In this document: piece after piece, positions 7,790-16,483 of the stretch
How positions within the stretch are numbered: the first letter of the stretch is position 1
How the letters are laid out: every line of letters starts with the position of its first letter
NCBI GenBank assembly: GCA_903852815.1
Contig: CAINRW010000085.1
Location: forward strand, 1 to 32,202
Reading direction: 5' to 3'
Source of the DNA: an uncultured Actinomycetes bacterium
Lineage (GTDB): Bacteria > Actinomycetota > Actinomycetes > Nanopelagicales > Nanopelagicaceae
Length of the DNA: 32,202 bases
Program-made: the position numbers and the translations under genes
Notes under the pieces: generated by a model
What the model saw: the letters and a program-made list of their open reading frames with translations, nothing else
Databases searched by the model: none
Told to the model about the DNA's origin: nothing

Positions 7790-8289
7790 AAAGTTTTGTC
7801 GCAGCAATCTTTTTTCTGTTGCTTATTTTGTGGTACTTATCTTTCTTGGCCTCGCGCTTAGATCGCCTCCATCATCGCGTGGAAACAAGTTGGGCCAATC
7901 TCGATGTTCTTCTACAAAAACGGGCAGCAGTGGCTTTAGAAATTGCACATAGTGGTTTAGCAGATCCAGCATCCTCAATGCTTTTAACGGGTGCGGCCTA
8001 TCAAGCGCGCGACGCCGAAATTCAAAATCGCTCAATGGCTGAAAGTGGATTATCGGGTGCTTTAGGGTTACTGCTCGCTGATAGTCAAGATGCACCAAGT
8101 GATTTGGAGCATGCGTTACTGAAGGAGCTTTCGTTGTTAACTGAGAAAATTCGAGTGGCGATTGCCATGCATACCGATGCTGTCTCATCTACTCAGATGG
8201 TTCGCAAAAAATTGATTGTGAGAAGTTTTCGTCTTGCTGGTACTGCGCCACTTCCCGTGACATATGAGTTTGAGTCTGATGTTTTATAA
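7786..8289 (+). CDS. Small single-span membrane protein of the PIM operon, function unknown
   Basis: The 167-residue product has one N-terminal membrane segment (about 4-24) followed by a helical cytoplasmic part starting SRLDRLHHRVETSWANLDV, a pattern reminiscent of the LemA N-terminal helix. As remembered, M. tuberculosis Rv2609c, in the same place after pimA, has a similar membrane-anchored start joined to a Nudix hydrolase domain; no Nudix box (GX5EX7REUXEEXGU) is visible here. It may therefore be a shortened relative. It overlaps pimA by four bases, so cotranslation is likely. Confidence 0.75.
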   Translation: MKSFVAAIFFLLLILWYLSFLASRLDRLHHRVETSWANLDVLLQKRAAVALEIAHSGLADPASSMLLTGAAYQARDAEIQNRSMAESGLSGALGLLLADSQDAPSDLEHALLKELSLLTEKIRVAIAMHTDAVSSTQMVRKKLIVRSFRLAGTAPLPVTYEFESDVL

Positions 8290-9313
8290 AAAGAAGATTC
8301 TCGTACTAATCACCGCACTTTCGGTTTTGCTAACTGGCTGCGCTTCAATTTCACAGTCAATTTCAAAAATCACCCCTAAGAAAACTGAAAAGAATGCGTT
8401 GAGCGGGCGCGAAGGAACTAACGGGCCAGTTTTAGTTGTAAAGGTTGACGATACAAATTCAGCGCATCCTCAAATTGGTTTAGAAGATGCAGATGTTGTT
8501 TACATCGAGCAAGTCGAAGGTGGACTTACACGTTTAGCTGCGGTTTTCTCCTCAATAATTCCAACTCGAATTGGCCCGGTACGAAGTGCACGAATTTCAG
8601 ATATAGATATCTTGCGACAATATGGTCGCGTAGCTTTTGCCTATAGCGGCGCCCAACGAAAGCTTCTGCCAGTAATCGCCGCGGCATATTTACAAAATTT
8701 AGGTGCACAGGCACAGTCGCCAAGGATTTACACAACCGATCCAAATCGCGTACAACCATATGCAATGGTTTTACGTGCCGATTTATTAATGGCAAAGACT
8801 GTTGAAAATAACTATCAAATTGATCGTGCTGGTTCTGTCGGATGGAACTTTGGTAGCGCACCCGATGGTGGAAAAGAAGTGTCAATGGTCGCACTTTATT
8901 GGCCTGCTGCTGGTTACAAAGCAACATGGTCGCCAGAAGAAAAGCGCTGGCTGCTTATGCATAACTCAAAAATCAATCTTGCCGAATCAGGCAAAGTTCT
9001 CGGACCGACAACGTTGGTGATCCAGTTGGTTTCTATAACCCCTTCCGAGTATCACGACAAAGTTGGAGGCATCACTCCTTTTTCTCAGACCGTTGGAGTC
9101 GGCCGTGGATATATTTTGCGTGATGGCAAATCTTTTGAGGCCAACTGGTCTCGCCCAACCCCAGAGTCTGGAACTAACTGGACGCTTGCCGATGGAACGG
9201 CTGTGAACTTTGCGCCAGGTCAAGTCTGGGTCGCGCTGACTGATAATGAACCGACCTTTACCTACGTGGTAGCTACTCCTTCTGCGAGCGCGAGTCCGGC
9301 AAAGTCAAAGTAG
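8264..9313 (+). CDS. DUF3048 (YerB-like) lipoprotein
   Basis: A lipoprotein signal is clear: a basic stretch YKKK, a hydrophobic core, and lipobox LLTGC with the lipidated cysteine at 26. The mature part matches DUF3048 as remembered: an N-terminal domain with ADVVYIEQVEGGLTR and IGPVRSAR, and a C-terminal domain with YILRDGKSFEANWSRP, TNWTLADG and PGQVWVAL. The tail is low complexity and rich in Ser/Pro/Lys. Function is unknown; DUF3048 proteins are surface lipoproteins. The first ATG (8264) is used here, but an in-frame ATG at 8279 gives a more compact signal peptide and a smaller overlap with the gene before. It is the last gene of the chain from pgsA. Confidence 0.85.
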   Translation: MSLSLMFYKKKILVLITALSVLLTGCASISQSISKITPKKTEKNALSGREGTNGPVLVVKVDDTNSAHPQIGLEDADVVYIEQVEGGLTRLAAVFSSIIPTRIGPVRSARISDIDILRQYGRVAFAYSGAQRKLLPVIAAAYLQNLGAQAQSPRIYTTDPNRVQPYAMVLRADLLMAKTVENNYQIDRAGSVGWNFGSAPDGGKEVSMVALYWPAAGYKATWSPEEKRWLLMHNSKINLAESGKVLGPTTLVIQLVSITPSEYHDKVGGITPFSQTVGVGRGYILRDGKSFEANWSRPTPESGTNWTLADGTAVNFAPGQVWVALTDNEPTFTYVVATPSASASPAKSK

Positions 9314-9343
9314 GATGGACCTCTTACATCAGCGAAGGCGAGT
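9311..9343 (+). promoter_or_regulatory. Candidate pdxS promoter and ribosome-binding site
   Basis: TAGGAT at 9311-9316 fits a TANNNT -10 box; its TAG is the stop codon of the preceding lipoprotein gene. A start near 9323 would leave a leader of about 29 bases containing AAGGCGAG, eight bases before the pdxS ATG. Confidence 0.35.
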
Positions 9344-9351
9344 GAAATTAC

Positions 9352-10239
9352 ATGTCAGAAGTTAAAGGCACAGGCAGAGTAAAGCGCGGCATGGCAGAGA
9401 TGCTCAAAGGCGGCGTGATTATGGACGTAGTCAATGCCGAACAGGCAAAGATTGCTGAAGATGCCGGCGCAGTTGCGGTCATGGCATTAGAGCGAGTCCC
9501 TGCAGATATTCGCGCGCAAGGCGGAGTTGCCCGTATGTCAGATCCTGACATGATTGAAAAAATCCAAGCTGCGGTATCAATTCCCGTAATGGCAAAAGCT
9601 CGCATCGGACATTTCGTGGAAGCTCAAGTCTTGCAATCCCTTGGCGTTGACTACATCGACGAATCTGAGGTTCTCACACCTGCTGATTATGAAAACCATA
9701 TTGATAAGTGGGATTTCACTGTTCCCTTCGTTTGTGGAGCTACAAATTTAGGTGAGGCTTTGCGCCGTATTAATGAAGGTGCAGCAATGATTCGCTCAAA
9801 GGGTGAAGCAGGAACTGGCGATGTTTCTAATGCCATGCAACATATGCGAAAGATTGGCGGAGAAATCCGTCGCCTTTCTTCAATGCGCGAAGATGAACTC
9901 TATGTTGCTGCAAAAGAGTTACAAGCACCGTATGAATTGGTGAAAGAAGTTGCGCAAAGCGGAAAGCTTCCAGTGGTTCTATTTACTGCCGGTGGAATTG
10001 CAACTCCAGCCGATGCCGCGCTGATGATGAGCATGGGCGCTGATGGAGTATTTATCGGTTCAGGAATTTTCAAATCCGGAAATCCGGCAGAACGTGCAGC
10101 TGCATGTGTTAAGGCGACTACGTTTTGGAATGATGCAAAGGTCATTGCCGATGCCTCCCGTGGCTTAGGTGAAGCAATGGTGGGAATTAACGTTGCAGAT
10201 CTTCCAGCACCACACCGTCTTGCCGAACGTGGTTGGTAG
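9352..10239 (+). CDS. pdxS: Pyridoxal 5'-phosphate synthase, lyase subunit PdxS
   Basis: PdxS condenses ribose 5-phosphate, glyceraldehyde 3-phosphate and PdxT-derived ammonia into pyridoxal 5'-phosphate. The 295-residue TIM barrel is highly conserved: D25 ([10 protein letters not shown]), catalytic lysine K82 (VMAKARIGH) and second lysine K150 ([11 protein letters not shown]), with the phosphate loops [12 protein letters not shown] and [12 protein letters not shown]. It is followed 13 bases later by its partner pdxT. Product PLP is the cofactor of PabC encoded upstream. Confidence 0.98.
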   Translation: MSEVKGTGRVKRGMAEMLKGGVIMDVVNAEQAKIAEDAGAVAVMALERVPADIRAQGGVARMSDPDMIEKIQAAVSIPVMAKARIGHFVEAQVLQSLGVDYIDESEVLTPADYENHIDKWDFTVPFVCGATNLGEALRRINEGAAMIRSKGEAGTGDVSNAMQHMRKIGGEIRRLSSMREDELYVAAKELQAPYELVKEVAQSGKLPVVLFTAGGIATPADAALMMSMGADGVFIGSGIFKSGNPAERAAACVKATTFWNDAKVIADASRGLGEAMVGINVADLPAPHRLAERGW

Positions 10240-10252
10240 TTTTTCTATAACC

Positions 10253-10849
10253 ATGAAGGTCGGAGTTCTTGCACTCCAAGGTGATGTTCGAGAACACATC
10301 AAGGCGCTCAATGCTTGCAATATAAATCCAATCGAAGTTCGCCGTCCCAGTGAACTTGCAGAAGTTGATGCTTTGGTTTTGCCTGGGGGAGAGTCCACAA
10401 CTATTGGTCAACTCTCTGAAATCTTTGGTCTCTATGACCTTATCAAAGCGCGCATTTCACAAGGGATGCCGGTCTATGGGTCCTGCGCAGGAATGATTTT
10501 GCTGGCCAATGAAGTTCTCGATGCAAAGGTTGGACAAAAGATTTTTGGTGGTTTAGATATAACTGTTCGTAGAAATGCTTTTGGCCGACAAGTTGATTCC
10601 TTCGAAAGTGATATCGATTTTGCAGATGGCTCAGCGGCCAAAGTTCGTGCCGTATTTATCCGTGCGCCCTGGGTTGAAAAAACCGGCCCCGATGTTCAAA
10701 TCCTGGCATCAGTGGAATCACATCCAGTGGCAGTGCGATCTAAGAGTTTGTTTGCCACATCATTTCACCCCGAATTGACTGGGGATCATCGAATACATCG
10801 CTATTTCATCGAGGAAGTGGCAAGGCCAGCATTAGAGAAGGTAAAGTAA
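10253..10849 (+). CDS. pdxT: Pyridoxal 5'-phosphate synthase, glutaminase subunit PdxT
   Basis: PdxT hydrolyses glutamine and channels ammonia to PdxS. The 198-residue class I amidotransferase has the oxyanion motif LPGGEST (43-49), nucleophile C78 (YGSCAG) and the His-Glu pair H172/E174 (SFHPEL). The ATG at 10253 is used because the family begins MKVGVLALQGD; an upstream in-frame ATG at 10169 lies within pdxS and adds 28 unrelated residues. No clear Shine-Dalgarno is seen. Confidence 0.97.
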   Translation: MKVGVLALQGDVREHIKALNACNINPIEVRRPSELAEVDALVLPGGESTTIGQLSEIFGLYDLIKARISQGMPVYGSCAGMILLANEVLDAKVGQKIFGGLDITVRRNAFGRQVDSFESDIDFADGSAAKVRAVFIRAPWVEKTGPDVQILASVESHPVAVRSKSLFATSFHPELTGDHRIHRYFIEEVARPALEKVK

Positions 10850-10892
10850 GTATTTGTTTGCGTAACTAATTGAAGAAATGAAGGTGTAAGCC

Positions 10893-11645
10893 ATGTCGGG
10901 CCATTCCAAATGGGCAACAACCAAGCATAAAAAGGCGATTATCGATAGCCGCCGTGCAAAAGTTTTTGCAAAGCAAATTCGTGCGATTGAAGTTGCTGCT
11001 CGAAATGGTGGCGCCGATATGGATGGCAACCCAACGCTCTATGACGCAGTCACTAAGGCCAAGAAATCCTCCATGCCGGCTGACAATATTGAACGCGCAA
11101 TCAAACGTGGCGCAGGCTTAGAAGCTGGAGCTAAAGAGTGGATCACGATCATGTATGAGGGCTACGGACCAAATGGCGTGGCCATCATGATTGAGTGTTT
11201 ATCCGATAATAGAAATCGCTCGGCCTCTGAAATTAAAGTTGCAGTAACTCGCAATGGCGGTTCCATGGCAGATCTTGGTTCTGTTTCATATCTGTTTAAT
11301 CGCAAGGGTGTAATCATTGTTAACAAAGTGGGAGCGCTAACTGAAGAAGCAGTTCTTGAAGCAGTTCTTGAAGCTGGCGCAGAAGAAGTAAATGATTTAG
11401 GTGAATCATTTGAAATCGTTTGCGAACCAGCTGATCTTGTGGGAGTTCGTACTGCACTACAAAATGCGGGAATTGATTACGAATCCGCTGACTCATCGTT
11501 TTTGCCATCAATGTCGATTCCATTGGATGCAGATGGTGCAAAGAAAGTTTTCGAACTCATTGATGCGATTGAAGAGTTAGATGATGTTCAAAATGTGTAT
11601 AGCAACTTCGATGTTTCAGATGAGGTTATGGCGAGCCTAGAATAA
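10893..11645 (+). CDS. yebC: YebC/PmpR family protein (translation or transcription regulator)
   Basis: The 250-residue protein has the family start [18 protein letters not shown] and the three-domain YebC organisation, with the conserved [10 protein letters not shown] and [12 protein letters not shown] segments and the [11 protein letters not shown] motif. YebC proteins were first described as DNA-binding regulators such as PmpR and more recently as factors helping ribosomes through difficult sequences; which applies here is unknown. A good ribosome-binding site, AAGGTG (10881-10886), lies six bases before the ATG. Placement between pdxT and ruvC is the usual actinobacterial one. Confidence 0.95.
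   Translation: MSGHSKWATTKHKKAIIDSRRAKVFAKQIRAIEVAARNGGADMDGNPTLYDAVTKAKKSSMPADNIERAIKRGAGLEAGAKEWITIMYEGYGPNGVAIMIECLSDNRNRSASEIKVAVTRNGGSMADLGSVSYLFNRKGVIIVNKVGALTEEAVLEAVLEAGAEEVNDLGESFEIVCEPADLVGVRTALQNAGIDYESADSSFLPSMSIPLDADGAKKVFELIDAIEELDDVQNVYSNFDVSDEVMASLE
11349..11372 (+). repeat. Perfect 12-bp tandem duplication inside yebC
   Basis: The 12-base unit GCAGTTCTTGAA occurs twice in succession and encodes AVLE-AVLE within a conserved helix. Because that helix appears to be of normal length for the family, it is probably coincidental codon repetition and not a recent expansion. Confidence 0.6.
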
Positions 11646-11664
11646 CTTCCCACGCATTACGCCT

Positions 11665-11706
11665 TAGGCTATTAGCCAGCAGCAATTTGAGAAATGGGTG
11701 AGCCAC
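11665..11706 (+). promoter_or_regulatory. Candidate ruvC promoter and leader
   Basis: TAGGCT at 11665-11670 resembles the -10 boxes before thrS and the DUF948 gene. It would give a leader of about 30 bases that includes GGTGA (11697-11701), complementary to the 16S rRNA tail, five bases before the ATG at 11707. Confidence 0.4.
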
Positions 11707-12243
11707 ATGCGCGTACTAGGTATTGATCCTGGTCTGACGCGTTGTGGCATCGGAATCGTCGAAGGTGTTGCAGGTTTACCGCTTACGATGGTTGCAGTTG
11801 GTGTAATCATGACTCCAACAGATTTTGCTTTGGAGTCGCGTTTACTTGAAATCGATAAAGCGCTCAATGAATGGATCACTGTGTGGAAACCCGATGTGAT
11901 TGCCGTTGAGCGAGTTTTTGCCCAGCACAACGTGCGCACCGTCATGGGTACGGGCCAAGCCGCGGGTGTTGCCTTATTACTCGCAGCTAAATCTGGAATT
12001 CCAGTGATGATGCACACGCCAAGTGAAGTGAAAGCGGCGGTTTCTGGATCCGGTCGTGCCAATAAAGCACAAGTTGCACAGATGGTTCAAAAAATTCTCA
12101 ACCTTGATTCGATGCCAAAACCTGTTGATGCAACCGATGCGCTTGCTTTGGCAATCTGTAACATCTGGCGTGGTGGGTCAACGGCAAGAATTAACGAAGC
12201 CGTTGTGGCAGAGAAAAATCGACTGAGAAAATTGCGTGCCTAA
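11707..12243 (+). CDS. ruvC: Crossover junction endodeoxyribonuclease RuvC
   Basis: RuvC is the dimeric nuclease that resolves Holliday junctions. The 178-residue RNase H-like fold has its acidic metal ligands in place: D7 (LGIDPGLT), E68 (AVERVF), and D141/D144 ([10 protein letters not shown]). The ATG at 11707 is chosen because homologues begin directly with MRVLGIDPG and GGTGA lies upstream; a GTG at 11698 adds only three residues. ruvA starts immediately after its stop codon. Confidence 0.96.
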   Translation: MRVLGIDPGLTRCGIGIVEGVAGLPLTMVAVGVIMTPTDFALESRLLEIDKALNEWITVWKPDVIAVERVFAQHNVRTVMGTGQAAGVALLLAAKSGIPVMMHTPSEVKAAVSGSGRANKAQVAQMVQKILNLDSMPKPVDATDALALAICNIWRGGSTARINEAVVAEKNRLRKLRA

Positions 12244-12858
12244 ATGATTTCAACACTTACTGGAACTATTCGCTCAATATCTGCTGAGCGCATTGTCATC
12301 GAAGTTGGGGGAGTCGGATACAGCGCATTTGTACATTCGAAAACAAGTTCGGCTCTCACATTGGGTGCGCAAGCCACAGTTTTCACTTCCCTGGTAGTAC
12401 GCGAAGATTCTTTAACGCTATTTGCATTTATCTCTGATGAGACTAGAAATCTATTTGAACTCGTACAAACGGTTTCTGGAATCGGACCGAAAGTCGCACT
12501 CTCAATAATGGGTGCACTAACAGGTGAAGATTTAGCACGTGCCATTTCCTCCGATGATGTATCAGCACTTGAACGTGTCCCTGGAATTGGGAAAAAAGGT
12601 GCACAACGAATGATCTTGGAGTTAAAGGGAAAGATTCATGACTTCTCAGAGAGCGGAAGTTACAAGGGTCATCAACCGCCTTGGCGCGAACAGTTAACCA
12701 GCGCTCTTGTTTCACTTGGCTTCTCACCCAAGGAATCCGACAATGCAATTACTGAAGTTGTAAATAGTTTGCGTGAAGATCAGCGAGATCCTGCACAGGT
12801 CGAACTGAGCGAACTTCTCAAATTTGCTTTAGCTAGCGGAAAGAGTTCACGTGGCTGA
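12244..12858 (+). CDS. ruvA: Holliday junction DNA helicase subunit RuvA
   Basis: RuvA binds the four-way junction and loads RuvB. The 204 residues show the N-terminal OB fold ([22 protein letters not shown]), two helix-hairpin-helix motifs ([10 protein letters not shown], about 78-87, and [11 protein letters not shown], about 113-123) and a C-terminal UBA-like domain (about 150-204) that contacts RuvB. It abuts ruvC and overlaps ruvB by eight bases. Confidence 0.97.
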   Translation: MISTLTGTIRSISAERIVIEVGGVGYSAFVHSKTSSALTLGAQATVFTSLVVREDSLTLFAFISDETRNLFELVQTVSGIGPKVALSIMGALTGEDLARAISSDDVSALERVPGIGKKGAQRMILELKGKIHDFSESGSYKGHQPPWREQLTSALVSLGFSPKESDNAITEVVNSLREDQRDPAQVELSELLKFALASGKSSRG

Positions 12859-13897
12859 TAACGAAGATCGACTAGTTGCATCGCAAATAAAAAATGAAGA
12901 GTCCGCACTTGAGCAAGCCCTTAGACCAAAAAATCTTAATGACTTCATCGGTCAACATCGTGTACGCGAACAGATAGATGTGTTGTTAACGGCGGCAAGA
13001 CATAGAAATAAACCAGCTGACCATATTTTGTTATCGGGCCCACCAGGACTAGGAAAAACTACTTTGGCATTAATTTTGGCTAGCGAAATGCAAGCGCCAA
13101 TTCGAATCACAAGTGGCCCGGCAATTACGCACGCTGGCGATCTTGCTGCAATTCTTTCATCGCTAGTTGAAGGTGAAATTCTTTTCCTTGATGAAATACA
13201 TCGACTTCCTAGACCTGCTGAAGAGTTGTTGTATTTAGCGATGGAGGATTTTCGAGTTGACATCGTCGTTGGCAAAGGCCCAGGTGCAACGGCGATACCC
13301 CTTCAACTTCCACATTTCACTTTGGTAGGTGCAACCACAAGAGCTGGATTGTTGCCGAGTCCTTTGCGCGATCGTTTTGGATTTACGGCGCATTTGGATT
13401 TTTATGATGACTCCGAGTTAGCTCAAGTTATCTCCCGAAGTGCCCATTTACTCGATATCGAAATCAATCACGATGCAATCGTTGAAGTCTCGGGTCGCTC
13501 ACGTGGAACCCCGCGAATTGCCAACAGATTGTTGCGACGAGTTCGAGATTACGCACAAGTTAAACGCAGCCAGGTGATCACCCTCGAAGATGCGCGTGCA
13601 GCACTTGAGATGTATGAAGTAGATGAATTGGGTCTAGACCGCCTCGACCGCGGCGTATTGGTAGCCCTGGTGGAGCGATTTAATGGTGGACCAGTAGGAC
13701 TTTCAACTCTTGCAATTGCCGTCGGTGAAGAGATTGAGACGGTTGAGTCAGTGGCCGAGCCCTTTCTGGTGCGAAATGGCCTGATGGCTAGAACCCCAAG
13801 AGGTCGCGTGGCAACAAGTGCCGGCTTTGCCCACATAGGACGGACACCACCCGCGCAATTTGCCTCGCTTTTCGACACACCAGCAACAGACGCATAG
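12851..13897 (+). CDS. ruvB: Holliday junction branch migration ATPase RuvB
   Basis: RuvB is the hexameric AAA+ motor of the RuvAB branch-migration complex. The 348 residues contain Walker A GPPGLGKT (63-70), Walker B LFLDEIH (111-117), the sensor 1 region GATTRAG, the arginine-finger region PSPLRDRFG, and the C-terminal winged helix ending in [11 protein letters not shown] is the start, preceded by GGAAAG. Its TAG stop lies inside a TANNNT box that may be the secD -10. No yajC follows, although that gene usually separates ruvB from secD in actinobacteria. Confidence 0.97.
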   Translation: MADNEDRLVASQIKNEESALEQALRPKNLNDFIGQHRVREQIDVLLTAARHRNKPADHILLSGPPGLGKTTLALILASEMQAPIRITSGPAITHAGDLAAILSSLVEGEILFLDEIHRLPRPAEELLYLAMEDFRVDIVVGKGPGATAIPLQLPHFTLVGATTRAGLLPSPLRDRFGFTAHLDFYDDSELAQVISRSAHLLDIEINHDAIVEVSGRSRGTPRIANRLLRRVRDYAQVKRSQVITLEDARAALEMYEVDELGLDRLDRGVLVALVERFNGGPVGLSTLAIAVGEEIETVESVAEPFLVRNGLMARTPRGRVATSAGFAHIGRTPPAQFASLFDTPATDA

Positions 13898-13908
13898 ACT
13901 GCGCCACT
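13895..13908 (+). promoter_or_regulatory. Candidate leaderless -10 element of secD
   Basis: TAGACT at 13895-13900 is eight bases before the secD ATG at 13909, and no Shine-Dalgarno is present. The box incorporates the ruvB TAG stop codon. Confidence 0.4.
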
Positions 13909-15420
13909 ATGTCTACTACTAATAAACCAGTAAAGACGGCTGGACGTCCGCTTCGTTCGTTAGCGATATTGGCTTTGGTGCTCATTGCACTCACTGGTCT
14001 CGTTTTCATTCAAGGCGCAACTGCCGTTCGTTTAGGTCTTGATCTTCGTGGCGGAACTTCAGTCACACTTCAACCACGTATCGCTCCTGGCGAGAGTGGA
14101 AAAGTAACTAATGAAGCTATCGATCAAGCCGTCTCAATTATTCGCCAGCGCGTTAATTCACTCGGTGTTGCTGAATCTGAAGTTGCTGCGCAGGGAAGTG
14201 GAACCAATCGTCAGATTGTTATTTCAGTTCCAGGAGATACGGGTCGTCGTGTTGTTGAATTAGTTGGTCAGACCGCAGAATTGCGATTCCGCCAAGTTCT
14301 TGCATCTGCAACCTCAACAGGTAAAGCAGATCCCAATGCAACTCCAGTTGCTGGAGTGAGCGCTGATGTCAATGCAAAGTTTGCAGCTCTTGACTGTACA
14401 AAGGCAGAAAACCTTCAAGGCTCTGGAACAGATTCACCTACAGACACAATCGTGGGTTGCGATCGTGCTGGACAAAATAAATATATTTTGGCACCTGCTG
14501 AAGTTCTTGGCCGACAGATTTCAAAAGCATCTGCAGGCATTGACACTCAAGGCGGAAGTGCTTGGTATGTAATGCTGACATTTAATGGCGAAGGCACTAA
14601 AGCTTTTGGTGCACTGACAGCGCGAGTTACTTCATTAGCAACTCCACTGAATCAAGTAGCAATTGTTCTCGATGGTTTAGTAGTTTCTGCGCCTCGAATT
14701 ACTGAAGCGATTCCATCAGGTAATGCACAAATTACTGGCAGCTTTACGCAACTTGAAGCACAAGATTTAGCAAATGTTTTGAAATACGGTGCTTTGCCAC
14801 TTGCCTTCGATCGCGGAGAAGTTCAGCAAGTTTCACCAACGCTTGGCGCTGATCAACTCAATGCCGGATTGCTAGCTGGCGGTATTGGTCTTGGTTTAGT
14901 TCTTCTTTACTCACTTCTTTACTATCGTGGTTTAGGACTAGTAACGGTTGGCTCACTGATGATCGCAGGTTCTCTGGTTTATCTACTATTCCTACTGCTT
15001 GGAAAGTGGATCGGATTTACTTTGACTCTGGCTGGAATCGCTGGAGCTATCGTTGCAATCGGTGTTACTGCTGACTCGTTCATTGTTTACTTTGAACGCG
15101 TTCGAGATGAGATTCGCGAAGGTAGAACTCTGCGAACTGCAGTTGAAACTGGTTGGTCACGCGCACGTAGAACAATTCTCGTAGCCGACTTTGTTTCAAT
15201 TATCGCCGCAGTTCTTCTCTACTTCTTTGCTGTTGGTGGTGTCCGTGGTTTTGCATTCACCCTCGGTCTAACAACATTGGTTGACTTAATTGTGGTCTTT
15301 GTTTTCACAAAGCCACTACTTACTATTTTGGCTCGATTCTCATTCTTCTCATCAGGACATCGCTTCTCTGGTCTTTCTGCAAAGAGCACCGGAACACTGT
15401 CCGCTCCAAAGGAGGCATAA
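13909..15420 (+). CDS. secD: Protein translocase subunit SecD
   Basis: SecD works with SecF to use the proton gradient for late steps of Sec-dependent export. The 503-residue protein has a first membrane helix (about 17-36), the RLGLDLRGGTSV motif (about 41-52), a large extracytoplasmic region with a cysteine pair about 23 residues apart (DCTKAE and GCDRAG), and five further membrane helices (about 317-480) including ITADSF-like GVTADSFIVYFERVRDE. All hallmark regions are intact. secF follows three bases later. Confidence 0.97.
   Translation: MSTTNKPVKTAGRPLRSLAILALVLIALTGLVFIQGATAVRLGLDLRGGTSVTLQPRIAPGESGKVTNEAIDQAVSIIRQRVNSLGVAESEVAAQGSGTNRQIVISVPGDTGRRVVELVGQTAELRFRQVLASATSTGKADPNATPVAGVSADVNAKFAALDCTKAENLQGSGTDSPTDTIVGCDRAGQNKYILAPAEVLGRQISKASAGIDTQGGSAWYVMLTFNGEGTKAFGALTARVTSLATPLNQVAIVLDGLVVSAPRITEAIPSGNAQITGSFTQLEAQDLANVLKYGALPLAFDRGEVQQVSPTLGADQLNAGLLAGGIGLGLVLLYSLLYYRGLGLVTVGSLMIAGSLVYLLFLLLGKWIGFTLTLAGIAGAIVAIGVTADSFIVYFERVRDEIREGRTLRTAVETGWSRARRTILVADFVSIIAAVLLYFFAVGGVRGFAFTLGLTTLVDLIVVFVFTKPLLTILARFSFFSSGHRFSGLSAKSTGTLSAPKEA
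15408..15415 (+). promoter_or_regulatory. Strong Shine-Dalgarno of secF
   Basis: AAAGGAGG lies within the last codons of secD, eight bases before the secF ATG. It is the closest match to the anti-Shine-Dalgarno noticed in this window, where many starts have none, and should keep SecF output tied to the secD message. Confidence 0.8.
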
Positions 15421-15423
15421 ATA

Positions 15424-16473
15424 ATGTCGAAACTTTCAGGTTTAGGCGGACGTCTTTATCGCGGTGAGACTTCAATAGATTTTATTGGTCGACGCCGTCG
15501 CTGGTATGCCGTCTCGGCTCTATTTATTTTGCTCTCAATCGGAGCTCTTTCAATTCAGGGATTACATCTTGGAATCGAGTTCAAGGGTGGATCTTCATTT
15601 ACTGTTTCCAAAGCTGGGGCATCGATCGAAGATGCTCGCTCTGCGGTCGCAGCAACTGGGATTCCGGGAGAAATCATTGTTCAAAATATTGGAACAGATA
15701 AAGTACGCGTTCAAACTGGCGCACTAACTTCAGTAGAAAACAATGCAGTGCAAGATGCACTCGCCGCTAAATTCTCAGTGGCCGTTGAGTCAATTGACTC
15801 TCAAATTATTGGACCTTCATGGGGCAAAGAGATTACTCGCAAGGCGCTCTACGGTTTGATCGGTTTCTTGATCGTCGTAGTTCTCTATTTGGCGATGGCT
15901 TTTGAACCAAAGATGGCTATCGCTTCGATTATCGCGGTTGTGCATGACGTATTTATTACTGTTGGGGTGTATGCCCTGATTGGTTTTGATGTCACGCCTG
16001 CGACGGTGATTGGTTTCCTAACGATTCTCGGTTATTCACTCTATGACACAGTTGTGGTCTTCGACCGCGTACGTGAAAACACCCGAACAATTACTGCAAA
16101 TTCTAAGAGCACATACTCACAAGCCGTGAACTTGGCCGTTAACCAATCTCTTGTTCGCTCGTTCAATACTTCCTTCATCGCTTTGTTGCCAGTAGGTTCG
16201 ATTCTATTTGTTGGCGCAGGTTTACTTGGTGCTGGAACTTTGAAGGATCTCTCACTTGCACTCTTTATTGGTTTAGCGATTGGTACGTATTCTTCAGTCT
16301 TTATTGCACCTCCTGTTTTGGCACAACTGCGCGAAAAAGAGCCAGCAATGATTGCTTTAGCTAAGCGTGTTAATGGTCGCGGAACTCCGGCTCCAGCCGC
16401 AGTTACTGCAACCGTGCCAACAGGTGAGCGACGCGGTCCACGTAATCAGCCAAAGCGCAAAAACCGTAAATAA
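15424..16473 (+). CDS. secF: Protein translocase subunit SecF
   Basis: SecF pairs with SecD in the membrane. The 349 residues comprise a first helix (about 26-46), the HLGIEFKGGSSF motif, an extracytoplasmic domain (about 60-130), and five helices (about 140-300) with GFLTILGYSLYDTVVVFDRV, the SecF signature. The C-terminal tail is basic and cytoplasmic (GERRGPRNQPKRKNRK). rel follows ten bases after the stop; an apt gene, often found there in actinobacteria, is absent. Confidence 0.97.
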   Translation: MSKLSGLGGRLYRGETSIDFIGRRRRWYAVSALFILLSIGALSIQGLHLGIEFKGGSSFTVSKAGASIEDARSAVAATGIPGEIIVQNIGTDKVRVQTGALTSVENNAVQDALAAKFSVAVESIDSQIIGPSWGKEITRKALYGLIGFLIVVVLYLAMAFEPKMAIASIIAVVHDVFITVGVYALIGFDVTPATVIGFLTILGYSLYDTVVVFDRVRENTRTITANSKSTYSQAVNLAVNQSLVRSFNTSFIALLPVGSILFVGAGLLGAGTLKDLSLALFIGLAIGTYSSVFIAPPVLAQLREKEPAMIALAKRVNGRGTPAPAAVTATVPTGERRGPRNQPKRKNRK

Positions 16474-16483
16474 TTACTAAACG

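Noticed and set aside
10246-10251. TATAAC just before pdxT as a leaderless -10 box
   Set aside because: It ends one base before the ATG, so transcription would start inside the gene and miss the start codon.
11349-11372. 12-bp tandem repeat in yebC as a slippage-prone phase-variation tract
   Set aside because: Only two copies, in frame, within a helix of normal family length.
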